Below, piece by piece: positions 23,539-34,421 of a DNA stretch of 64,000 nt. This stretch comes from Clytia hemisphaerica (Eukaryota > Cnidaria > Hydrozoa > Leptothecata > Clytiidae), in assembly GCA_902728285.1 (NCBI GenBank), contig CACVBU010000271.1, positions 575,371 through 639,370 on the forward strand, read 5' to 3'. The notes under the pieces were generated by a model that was not told where the DNA came from, made no database searches, and worked only from the letters and a program-made list of their open reading frames with translations. The translations under genes and the position numbers were made by a program. The number at the start of each line of letters is the position of its first letter. Position 1 is the first letter of the stretch.

Positions 23539-26500
23539 TCATGCATCGCCGATAGCTTGGCCGTATTTCAATTTTTGACCAGGTTGAGCAGTGAATTTGA
23601 AATCTTTGGGTGCTGTGAAAGTTAATACGATGGTTGAACCGAATTCGAATCTTCCAATACAGTCACCGGGCTGGAGTTGATGGATAGGATCATATGATTG
23701 GTCGTGATAAAGTGCATCCGTTGAGCTGATTGGACAATTAGTGACAAGATCCTATAGTCATAAAAAGACAATATTAATTCAACAGTGGTCAAAGCAAGGT
23801 TTTTCGTCTGAGAGGGAAAAAAACATATTACACAGCAAATTAACAAATATTCTTGAAATTTGGGTGAATTATGAAAAACATTGAGACGGAAAAGTCTTTT
23901 TATATACTTCCCTGAGACCGCAGGATTGTGCGAATTTAAAGGAATTGAGATGGCACTTGTCGGCTACCAAGAAACAAATACTTCTACTATCATATAACCA
24001 GAGAAGACAAAAAATAATTAATAAATGAAAATTATCCCTACCCTGTCCATAGGGATATCAAGTTTAATAGATCCCACATTATAAGCACCAACTGCTGCAT
24101 ATAAAAAGGGTCCATGTTCCCAATGTCCGGATAGCACGACACGTTCGTTGAAATTGAAAATGCCATTGATGTGACGTAACAGACGTGGATCCACAGAGAA
24201 CAAATCACCTAAAGAAAACACCAAGAAGGTTATAAGAGTTTTAATCATGAGACCATGTCCACGTGTCCACGTTACTATTTTTTTAGAGGGTTATCAATAA
24301 CGTAATTGATTCGAACATGTATATTACTAACAAAAACAAAATAATAAAAATTTACACTACGTATAAACACAAAACGGTTTTATATGCACAATTAGAATTT
24401 CCTGGGTCGTTACCCGTACTGTAATTTTCTACTTATACTCTTATAATTTTTGTTTAATATATATAAAATTCGATCACACGTTACTGTACCGTTTCGCTCC
24501 GGTATCATTTTCGTAACGGATCGAGTGTGTTCATATTGGTTTCGGAACGTTTCAGAGCAAGAAAACGGAGCAGTTCCGTTCCGATGAAAAAGGTAGAGCG
24601 AAACCGTTTCGGAACCGTTTCGGAACCCAACGGAACGGAACCGTCTGAACATGGTCTAAGTCCTCCAACTAAAATTGTTTATTTTTATTTATTGCGAACG
24701 TAGACTCAAGATCTATTTCGAAGCTCCTCTTCATGTAGACGTCTTTGATGATTGCACACCGTATCAGGAGGGTCGGTACGAAAATCTCAGACTGTAAGGG
24801 ATTTAGAGATTTTCTTGCATATCACCACCCCAGGAGACAACTCTAATTTGGTCTTAGCAGTTAAAATTTTGTGTTGTCTGGACTATTTTTGCAACATAAA
24901 AATCATTTTTTGTACAATTAATGCTTTTAAAAGGGACTACTCTGTAAATTGAGCAAACATTTCATAAATTTTATTTTACTGAATGAAAAAATAATCAAAC
25001 TTACTTACAAAATTCTTTTCTAAGGTGAAATTGAAAAAATTACGACACTTTACGAAAAAGATTCAAAATTTGATAAAATCAAAATTTGTCCGGAAAGTTT
25101 TTTGTCCGGGTGTACCACCTGATAAGTATTTAGACCCCATGGCACTAAACGCCGGTCTCCACTTGCGCGCGCTTCGATCGCACTTTTTTGAGCAAAGCTT
25201 CCACGCTATTGGTCAAAAGAAAAATGAAGCGAATCCATTGGCGCGATCTGAAGTACCGTAAATTGGTCTAATATCGACATCCCTCGTCTAATTCCGATTA
25301 CGGTAACGGTTAAAAAAATTGAAATGTGCTCAACTTTTTTTTCGAGCGCGCGCTCCATTTTAATGACGTTATCTTTTTTCCAAGCAAAAAGGATTGAAAG
25401 CAGAAAGCAAAAAGTGCGATCGCAGCGCGCGCAAGTGGAGACAAGGTTTAAAGGATATGAACTTACCAGGAATGTGTCGCCTGTGATTAATGTTCATTTG
25501 ACATGGTGAGTGAAACCAATGATAATCATCTGGTCCCAAATATAATGTGCAGAAGAACACTTTCTTCTCTTCATCTTCTACAAAGAAAAATGGAAAGGGT
25601 TGGTTAACAAGTAGCCTGTAACCATAGTTTTTCCCCGACACTGTGATAAAAAACCACGTGTCGGGGTAGGGAAAGGCTTTAATAAGTAGCCTGTACCTTG
25701 CTTTTCTACGCTAAAGAGATAAACGTGAAATATTCACCATCCCAAGTCTGGCAACTTTTTGAAAGCACCCTATTAACATAGTCGAACGTGCGCAACGCAC
25801 TGGGCTCAACTTCAGTGGCTTCAAATTATTCATAGGCCCAATTGTAGACCAGATATTCACCCAAGGAACAAGTGTGCAAAAGTTCAGCCAAATCAAACAA
25901 TTTTTGAAGTCTCCAGGCTGCCCCAAAGTTTTAGCCTCGTTTTGGCGAAAAACTCGTCCCCAGGCCCTAAAAATCAAAATTTTTGAAAAATGAAAAAATG
26001 TAACCCAGATATTAACCCAAGGAGCAAATGTGCAAAATTTCAGCCAAATCAAACAATTTTTGAAGTCTCCAGGCTGCCCCAAAGTTTTAGCCTCGTTTTG
26101 GCGAAAACTCGTCCCCAGGCCCTGAAAATCAAAATTTTTGAGAAATTAAAAAACACCCCCAGATATTCACCTAAGGAACAAGTGTGCCAAATTTCAGCCA
26201 AATCCGACCATTTTTAAGTCTCAAGGCTGCCCCAAAGTTTTAGCCTCGTTTTGGCGAAAAACTCGTCCCCAGGCCCTAAAAATCAATATTTTCAAAAAAT
26301 GAAGAAAACACCCCCAGATATTCACCCAAGGAACAAGTGTGCCAAATTTCAGCCAAATCTGACCATTTTTGAAGTCTCCAGGCTGCCCTAAAGTTTTTGT
26401 ACACTTTTGGAACATGGAATTCTAAAGGGCCATTTTTTCCGTTTTTGAAATTGAAAAGGGGTCCAATTAAAAGTGTACTAGGTCAATGATCTCAACAACT

Positions 26501-29500
26501 CTCAATATCAACATTTTTTGGATAGCCGATAGTCAATTATTGACAGACAAGACATTCCATTGAATGTAAATAAACCTTATATTGACGATAGCCAATCAAA
26601 ATTCGCAATACATTTAGAATGATTTATTGAAAGTCAATGAAAAATATTTTGAAATTAATATTTATTAATATTTATGCCTGGCGATAACATTTCTTGTCTG
26701 TCAATCAATGAAAATCGGAGAATCAATAAAATCATTGACAGTGGATGTAAAACTATGGTTAAAGTCAATATTTTGATGACCTAGTTTTATCCTGTTCTTT
26801 TTTAACTTTTCCTAGAACACAAAATGAGACACGGAATTTGTCCGACGGAAACAGACTAACATACGGCACTCTTTTTCTTCATATATTTAAGAATTATACC
26901 CCTCCAAGTATGACAAATACAAATTTGTAAAACACATGTCACGTGGAGTTGCCTCACAAAATTTGAGCAAAAAAAATTGAAGTGAAAAAAAGTTGGGGGG
27001 GGGGTCATATTTTCGGTATTTGCAATGGATCATCAGGTGACGATAACGTCATCGATGATGCCAAAATTTTTAAAATTGATGTCAATTCATATTTTGAATA
27101 ATTCATTATTTTTTCAAGCCAATTGGATAAATATTTCAAAAGTTATCAAAAAAATTCGTTTTTTGCCGAGGGGCCTTTTGCCCCCCCCCCCAAGATTCTC
27201 GAAGGGTTAGTAATGCAATTGTATTATCACCTATGTCACAAAAGTGCTCCTGTATTTCAAATACGGTCGACGAAAGGAAACCCACCAAATATAAGTCTTA
27301 CGCGCCGTTTAGGTTTGAGAGATGTAAAAAGTTTTGGCTCCGTAAGTCAGATGACTTTCGAAAAATGTTAGACTAAATTCAGTGAGCAAACGTTATCATG
27401 TACTCTAAGACCCCGAATAATAGGAGGTTTCAAATAAAAGGAGAGGTCCGAAATTCTTTCAAAATTTGATAGACGGGGGAGGGGACCTAATAGCTGGGAG
27501 GCTTGGAAGCTGTACCCCCAAAAGAAGGAAATCGTATACTAAAACCTGGTTATTTAGAGAAATTTAGCTTTTGATAGCAGAAAATATTTTCAAAAATAAA
27601 TAAACGATGGGTTCCTAATCCTAATAAGAACAGGGGGCGGGGGGCTTCGAAATATTTTCAAATTAAATTCCAGGGGAAGGGGATCTTTCAAATACATATT
27701 CGTTACGCATACCTTTACATATCTCATTTAACATGCCATGAGCAGGCCCAATAAAAGTGCTGAGTGGATACGTCAACCCTTTGACTTGGTCAATTTGGAT
27801 GTTTTGATCACCATCGCACTCAGATGAACCAAAGGAGAGAACAGTACAATCGGCTGGTGATACCTGAGAGAGAGAAATGGAATATATCGTGATGACGATG
27901 ACAGAAAAAATATTTTTCAAGCAATCGTAGAAATACACTCTTCTCGAGATGCATAAATTTATTGTCGTCCTCGTTTTCAAACAGATTTCATTGCTATAAA
28001 ATTACATATTCACAATGATAATTGTGTTGTATGAGACATTTGTTTGAGATTTTATCCTCTATCTAAAGATTTTTTTTTTTGACAAGCGCAAAAGTGCATT
28101 TGATAAACAAATTCCGCAGACTTTACATTGTAAATAACGGAAATGTTTTTAAATTTTATGATTTGACACGCTTAGTAACAGGGTGAGGGATGATTTGTAA
28201 TAAAACTACACTCCCATCAAAAGTTAATAAGGTCAAAGTTCATAGTTGATTTGAAATGAGTTTGCAATGTATCAATAAAAACTTGGTGGTACACGTTTTT
28301 CTTTTTAAGAAACTACCAAGCAGCCTCAATCAGTCTGTGCCACTAACTCGATCGGGAAGATTCTTCTGAAATGGGAAGAACCTCCCGAACGGGAAATTAA
28401 CTTGACACCCAAACGGGTAATGAATGAAAAGTTATAATACAGACTTCCAGATCGGGAAGAAGAGGGAAAACCCGATCGGGTTGGAACTTCTCGTTTGGGA
28501 AGTTTAAGAACTTTTTTCACAATTAAATTAGATTTCCAAGGTAAAGTTTATTTTTCTTTCGGTGAAAAACCTTGAAATTTGATGCTTTTTCACCTCCAAA
28601 AAGTTTCAACTTTCGCCGGTCATCGTACAGCTTCGCCGAAGATTCAGTCAATTTTCAACTTCCCAAAGAGGAAGAATCTTCCAAAACGGGCAGAGAAAAA
28701 TTAGAGTAAGTTCTTCTTTCGTTCGGGAAGGTTCTTCCCATTTCGGAAGAATCTTCCCGATCGAGTTAGTGGCACAGACTGTCAATGTTTCTTAAGAAAC
28801 GTTTCTAAACGTTTTGACATATCAGCCTTATGAAAGGCTGGATTGGAAGGTTCTTAAAAAAACCGAATTAAAAAATGTTATTTTCTCATTCTCAGCCTCA
28901 GCATGTTTCTTAGTTTTTAGGCATTCTGAGCCTCATGTTTCTTAAAAGTGTGTTTCTTAAAAAAAACAAGTGATACTTTTATGGACCTACCTGGTTATGC
29001 ATTTAACACATATATAATTGATATCTACATAAGCGTGACCATTAAACAATCATTCAGAATAACACAAATAGTGACGATCTATTAAAATTAGTCGTTTGTT
29101 TCTTATAAAAAAAACACGTTTAGAAACCAAAATTTCATGCTCTTGAAATATTCTTTCATATTCAAGACTTCGAGAGCAAAAAAACATCTCATCAAAAAAT
29201 TCAGTAATTTTAAGAACATTGATGTATGCTTATTAATAGTGATTCTTATAGATAAATATGCGTTTTTTGAGCTGAAAAATTCTTTTTTTACAAAGTCCAA
29301 AAAACCCTTTTTTTTAGCCGTTTTTTAGCTGAAATTTACCCCAAAATTTTTTTTCCAAAAATCGAGCTCCGTCACATTCGAGGGTTTATAGTTATGCATC
29401 TTTGTTAAAAAAATCGTAAAGAATGAAAGAGCCAATCTCGAGAAAAGCTATACCTAAGTAATTGATAATGTGCTTATAAAAAAATATCGAATTTGGCCAG

Positions 29501-31376
29501 TTATTCTATAAAAACACGCCAAGCAACCAAAATTTCATGTCGAAACACACATTTTCTTTAAAAGTAAGCCCTCCCGAGCAAAAATCTCATAAAAAAATTG
29601 AGTAATTTGACTAAGAACATTGATGTATGCTTATTAATAGTGATTCTTATAGATAAACATGCGTTTTTTGAGCCAATAATTTTTTTTTGCAAAAATTCGC
29701 TTAAGCCATCTTTTACCTACGATGGTACCCTACTTTCATGCAAAAAAATCAGAAAAAATTAACGACCTAATTTTTCACAAAGTCCAAAAACCCCGTTTTT
29801 TAGCCGTTTTTTTTTGAAAATCGGGCTCCGTCACATTCGAGGGTTTATAGTTATGCATCTTTGTGCAAAAAATCAGAAAAAACTAACGAGCCAATCATGA
29901 GGAAAACTAATAACGAACGAACGAACGAACAGACGAACGGACGAACGGACAAAGGTTAATTTATAGGACCTCCACCGGGTTAGGTCCAAAAAAAAAACGT
30001 GTACCACTTTAAAAGATTCAGATTATAAACAGATTTTGGATTTAAATGAATTGGGTTTTCATCATATCGAAAGTTACAAATGTCATTGGTTAGGAAATTT
30101 CATGAAAAATGAAAGCAGGGTTTTTTTTCAAGCGACTTTTCAGGGATACAGAAACCAAATTTGTTAAAGCATTTACAAAAATGATGAAATACTAAAAAAA
30201 GCATCAGAAAGGTATGTTTATATTATGCAGAAGCAGAGCTTTTAGGGAGCTGAAAACTGATAATGATCTTCACCCGATAATCGGGTTTTATTAATTTATT
30301 GAAACTCAGGTTTCTAGAGTGAAACGGTGGCAAGAAAATGTGCTTGAAAAAATCCTTGGTAATGTAAAAACTCACCATAGCCACGTCAGTATCAATCTTA
30401 CGTACGCCCGGTTTCAGCTTACGTGTAAAGAAATCCGTTAACGTTGTGTACGCTGTCAAATCGGAAACGAGAGCTTCTTCCAAATTACAACGGTACATAT
30501 AAGCGTAAAAGCCAAAAAGAGGTTGACGTAGACAGCATGGTACGTAAAAGTTAGAAATACGCCCGAAAATACGTGACGTGTAACGTGTAGGTAATTTACG
30601 TAGCACCTCGACCTGAAAAAAAGGAAGTTTGAAATGAATTTACTACAATGCTCTTTTCGCTTGTCAATCAAAAGTTGAAAATTTCCTCCCCTAGCAACGC
30701 ACAATAATAATGAATGCTAAGTCTGAGGGATTAGGCAATAACCTTTTGTAAATATGGCACAATTCCCCAAGCTATCGTTAAATATGTAATAGTTATCGGA
30801 CAGTTGCGAGTACAAAATGAGAACTATTTTACGAGTTTCGAGATTTTTCCGTACAAGCGAGCCTATAGGCGAGGAAAATATACGAAAAATCTGGAACGAG
30901 TGAAATATTTCCATATTGTACGAGAAAATGTCTGGTAACTGCTTTATCGGTGACCCGAAAAAAGCGCAGAGCACTTTTGTAGCAAGGTGACGTTAGATTG
31001 CTGCTACCGCTACAATGCAAAAGTGGACGAGTCTTACATAATAAAAAATACAAAAATACAAATAATGAAAGCTAACCTGCCAGTCTGCGAGTACAATATT
31101 CTTCAGAAAATGGTTGAGTTTCAAAGCTATATTCCATTTCTCTTGATTACGAATGAGAAAATACCCGTAAATAGATATGACCACCAGTAAAATATTGATG
31201 ATTATGTTATGTCCAGGGAGTAAATGTTTGTTGTTTGAAAGGATGAAATAACTGCTTTCATTTTGTCTTGGGATGAGAAGCTCTACGCTTTCCGACGTTG
31301 TAAAAAGTAGCGTTGATATGCTGGAACAGCAAACAACTAAAAACACAAGGGTTGCTACACACCCTCGAAAAGACAT
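23539..31376 (-). CDS. PISD: Phosphatidylserine decarboxylase proenzyme, copy A (divergent, signal-peptide-like N-terminus)
   Basis: Six exons: 31376-31077, 30612-30376, 27863-27713, 25577-25467, 24208-24042, 23751-23539 (TGA). They sum to 1179 nt, 392 aa, with GT-AG junctions in matching phases. The family converts phosphatidylserine to phosphatidylethanolamine after self-cleavage to a pyruvoyl enzyme. Visible: LRKLPTRYTSRIFGR near 104-118, VSPAD with Asp184, YHWFHSP with His252, and FGST with Ser361 where LGST is usual. All three self-processing residues are kept. The N-terminus is not mitochondrial: residues 2-21 are hydrophobic and Cys-rich like a signal peptide, and 58-75 form a membrane segment. 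The start is fixed by an in-frame TAG 15 nt upstream. Exon 4 is 39 nt shorter than in copy B. It may act in the secretory pathway; that is inference. Confidence 0.9.
24249..24657. repeat. Probable old MITE in PISD A intron 5
   Basis: GAGACCATGTCCACG near 24249 and the complement of TAGACCATGTTCAGACG near 24657 form weak inverted ends, and the right half repeats GTTTCGGAAC and GGAACGGAAC. The left end is about 40 bp upstream of exon 5 (24208). Boundaries are approximate. Confidence 0.35.
25155..25442. mobile_element. MITE with 32 bp GC-rich inverted ends, beside a splice donor
   Basis: The left arm starts GTCTCCACTTGCGCGCGCTT and the right arm is its complement with one mismatch in 32 bases, ending GCGCAAGTGGAGAC. 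Length 288 bp. It sits in intron 4 of PISD copy A, only 24 bp past the donor of exon 4 (25467). I see no convincing target duplication, and the superfamily is uncertain. Confidence 0.8.
25852..26400. repeat. Tandem array of about 155 bp, roughly 3.5 copies
   Basis: Units beginning CAGATATTCACCCAAGGA recur near 25852, 26003, 26158 and 26317, each followed by CAGCCAAATC, GAAGTCTCCAGGCTGCCC and GCCTCGTTTTGGCGAAAA. Long open frames on both strands here come from the repeat. It is intronic to PISD copy A. Confidence 0.85.
26475..26785. repeat. Probable MITE with ACTAGGTCA ends
   Basis: ACTAGGTCAATGATCTCAA at the left is answered by TTTTGATGACCTAGT at the right. Inside, TTGACAGACAAGA and its complement TCTTGTCTGTCAA form a second pair. 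Imperfect and probably old. Intronic. Confidence 0.5.
26790..27710. other. PISD A intron 3 remainder
   Basis: AT-rich with a few homopolymer runs (G near 26996, C near 27181) and G-rich patches at 27470-27650 resembling those at 60940-61130. No exon is supported here. Confidence 0.35.
28331..28781. mobile_element. MITE with about 55 bp inverted ends and TCAAT target duplication
   Basis: The left end CAGTCTGTGCCACTAACTCG, then ATCGGGAAGATTCTTCTGAA, is matched by the complement finishing GTTAGTGGCACAGACTG. It is flanked by TCAAT on both sides (28326-28330 and 28782-28786). The arms repeat the motif CGGGAAG(A/G)TTCTTC. 451 bp, non-coding, in an intron of PISD copy A. Confidence 0.8.
28790..30375. 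other. PISD A intron 2, repeat-rich
   Basis: 28790-28990 contains multiple TTTCTTAA(A/G) motifs around the MITE. 29104-29990 is a dispersed repeat described separately. From 29990 to 30375 I see nothing. Confidence 0.4.
29104..29990. repeat. Dispersed repeat, two diverged half-units, related to 4184-5480
   Basis: AACATTGATGTATGCTTATT then AATAGTGATTCTTATAGATA occurs in both halves (near 29215 and 29615). The following words ACAAAGTCCAAAAA and AAAATCG(G/A)GCTCCGTCAC match the 4.2-5.5 kb array, as does the closing CGAACGGACGAACGGAC and the GGACCTCCACCGGGTTAGGT hairpin end. Confidence 0.7.
30613..31076. other. PISD A intron 1
   Basis: The intron lies between exon 1 (ends 31077) and exon 2 (starts 30612). 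Open frames on both strands here have no family resemblance. Nothing else is visible. Confidence 0.5.
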
Positions 31377-31379
31377 CAC

Positions 31380-34300
31380 CGAAAAAAACTATCGTGCTTG
31401 AGAGAGTCAGTTTTATGTTTTAAGAGAAGGGAAAAATTTTTTTGTGGTCCCTCCTTTTGGAGTAAAAAAATAACTAACAGATCAAGAAAAAAAGATTTTT
31501 CGTTTTTAGAGAGATAATAATGTATTCAACTCTCTTCTGTTTCTTAGACGACCAAAAAATAAGTTGATAAATAATTTAAAAAGCAAGAAACACTCTCTAT
31601 CGTAGCTCAATTGATCTGGAAGTTCGTTTTGAAAAAGAAGTTAGCTTTTATAGAGAATCAAGGGTGCCTCGTTAGTCACTTTTAGATTGTTTATTTTTAA
31701 AACCTCTCCCGTGTTCCGTCATTTCAATGATATTATCAGAATAGGGAATTGCATAATTAAAACAAACAAACAAACAAATATGAAATCCTCTACTGAAATG
31801 ATAAGGAAACAGTTAGGAGACAGTTGGACGCCTTTAAACAGTTACTTCGGGTAACTAGACATTTTCTGCACAAAAGAGGATATCTGTAGATTTTGATTTT
31901 GGTTCTGAGCAAACATCCTGGTTCTGAGCAAACATCCTGCTTCTACTTTTTACAAATTGGGAAACAAATTTTACTCAGAGATGGACTTTTTACTTTCAAC
32001 TGAGAGGCTTGTGACTTTCAAATCATTAACTTAACACGTGATAATTGTGTTGAAGAGACCCATCCTGCCGCATAAGCCCTCAATTTTTCAATCACCTGGA
32101 GTCTTGATTAAGCTTATTCTGAGCTCCACACAGGCCTGAGCTGGTTCGCCTTAATTCTAAACCTCGTGGGGCACTCCAATGCAAAGGATAAGATTAGATT
32201 AATCACACCTCGATTTTTCAATTACACACATCACGCCAAAAGTCTTGATAACGCTATTACACAGAAACCGCTTAGAAGTCTCCTTAAGGTTCGCGTAATC
32301 TCTTGATAAACTCAACAATCCCTATATAATGTAGCAAAGTAGTAATTATTCTGTAAATTCCCGAAAATTCCTTTAACGGCAAAAATATGTAAAGAAACTG
32401 CGATCCCTTTTAATAGTGCAGACAATATTGAGCGAAAACTATTTTTCAATAAGAAAAAAATACTGCAGATGCAGCTTGTTGGAAAGATATTGAAAAGTTT
32501 TAAAAGTAGGCAAGATTGTTATTGAATGAATCTTCTAAACTAAAGCTATTTTGATGAGAAACAGAACTTTTAACAGTATTAAGATTGATTGCTTAATCAT
32601 TGATGTCATTTTTGGACCTCTAAAAGGTATGCAAATCATTATCATAAAATCAGAAATCTAGACAAGAGAAAAAGAGAGAACTTTTAACCCTGAGGATCCA
32701 ATGCTTTGATTTCAATGATTTCAATTTAGAAAATAGAGTCATGCGGTAGTGTGGTTTTCAGGGAGTAAGAAAGACATTTTTTCCTTGTGCAACTTTTTAT
32801 TATCAAAGTGCCTCTTACAACATAAAACGCACGTGAACAGCTCGTGTACAAGAGGGTTCACTCTAGTTACTCAATACAGACTATTGGCAAATAGCAGTTG
32901 GAAAAAAATGTTAAGTTTACTTAGTACCAAACGATCAACGGATACAGACTCCTGCATTTAAAGCGGATACATAAACAATTGTAATTTGTAACAGTTTAAC
33001 ATAAAAAAAAATCAAAATCACATCCTTTGATTAGTAAAAACCAAAACAAACTTACCCGTTGCTAAATTCAAACCTTTTCAAGGTCGTCATGACAAAAATA
33101 TTTTGGTGAAAGCCAAGCTACAACAAATTTCCTGACAGAATCAAAATCATAACAAGCTTTACCGGATGTTAATTTTCAAACCTTTTAGTCACGACAAAGC
33201 CATTGTTGCCAATTATAATACCATGCCGCCAAATGGTTCCATTTTCCCATCGGATACAATATACTCATTATTTTGTTAGTGCTTTCATTATTAGTTAATA
33301 TTGATTTTGTGTTAGTATTGTCTGGAGAGAAAATGAGAAAATAAGAATAATTAGAAAATAATATTATCATACAGTATCAGCATTTATCACACCGATCAAA
33401 AGTTTTGAAGTAAAGGCGTTGTAAACAACTTCAGAAAACAATACACGTTTTTTATATATGAACATCCATTACGTCTATAAAGAATTATCATTTGTATTTA
33501 TGACCCTAGGAATTCATTCCAATTATACATTTTTAACAAATTTATCAAAATTTTTCAACATAAAATCATAGCATTTGTCATTTTTCATTTGATAGCTGAC
33601 GATTCGATAAAGATGAAACTTAAAGTACTATCATAATTCAAATTTTGTTTTGTTCTTGTACACTATAAGAACATCCAAAATCTTTTAAGCCTTTGGATGT
33701 TCTTAACTTGTTGAGTTTCTAAGCCTAAAAATGTTCTTATTATGTTTTAATTTTCGCCTTTTTTTGAGTAGTTTTGTCCACTTTCCTAAGAAATTAGCTG
33801 TTTCAGAGTCTGCGAAGCTTTAAACTATTCCTGTTTTTAATATCTTGGTCATCAAAGCCTTATGCTCTTTATATAGTTTGTTCTAATATTAAAAAAAAAT
33901 GGTTTTGGCAAACTTTAAATGAAGTATCTGGAAGTACATAACACCAACACCTCAAATAATTTGGTTTGTTTATTGATCAACATCAACATTAAGGCCTGGT
34001 TTTGACGTAGATAATTAATTACTCTTAGAAAAATATGACTTTTTGACAAATGTGCCATTCAATAATATATTTTTTGACAAATATGCCATTCGTAGAGGAG
34101 TAGATTATTCTACTAATACAGGAATCAGCCAAGCCTTGGTATAACCATGATTGCATGTAACCCAGGAAACTCAAGGACTTAAGAAATTTAACGAAACTCC
34201 CACAAAAAATGTTTTTGATAGGAAGCACCTTATTCCTATCAACAATTTTCTCATAGAACTTTCCCTTTGTCAAAAGGAACTGTCTCAAAACGGTCACCTT

Positions 34301-34420
34301 GTGACAAGGAAGAAAACACAAAGAAAAAATGGTAATAAGTGCATCATTTTAATAAAGAAAAAATATACAATTTATAAAAAAGTTATTGTCCAAAAACAAA
34401 ATAAAACAAAATACAACAAG
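31380..34420. other. Spacer between the two PISD genes
   Basis: About 3 kb between the 5' end of copy A and the 3' end of copy B. It must hold copy A's promoter, but no motif can be named. Seen in it: a 21 bp direct duplication GGTTCTGAGCAAACATCCTG at 31900-31940, a short repeated motif around 33060 and 33180 (TTCAAACCTTTT), and an inverted copy of dispersed repeat D at 33655-33900. Confidence 0.45.
33655..33900. repeat. Dispersed repeat D (copy 3, inverted)
   Basis: The reverse complement of this stretch matches 19800-20045, including AAGAACATCCAAA at its left, AACATTTTTAGGCTT and the ATTTCTTAGGAAA region. Confidence 0.6.
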
Positions 34421-34421
34421 C

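Noticed and set aside
25711-26415. Long frames on both strands
   Set aside because: They follow from the 155 bp tandem array, and the repeated peptides have no family.
30829-31053. Frames in PISD A intron 1
   Set aside because: They overlap the end of exon 1 in other frames or lie in the intron, with no supporting motif.
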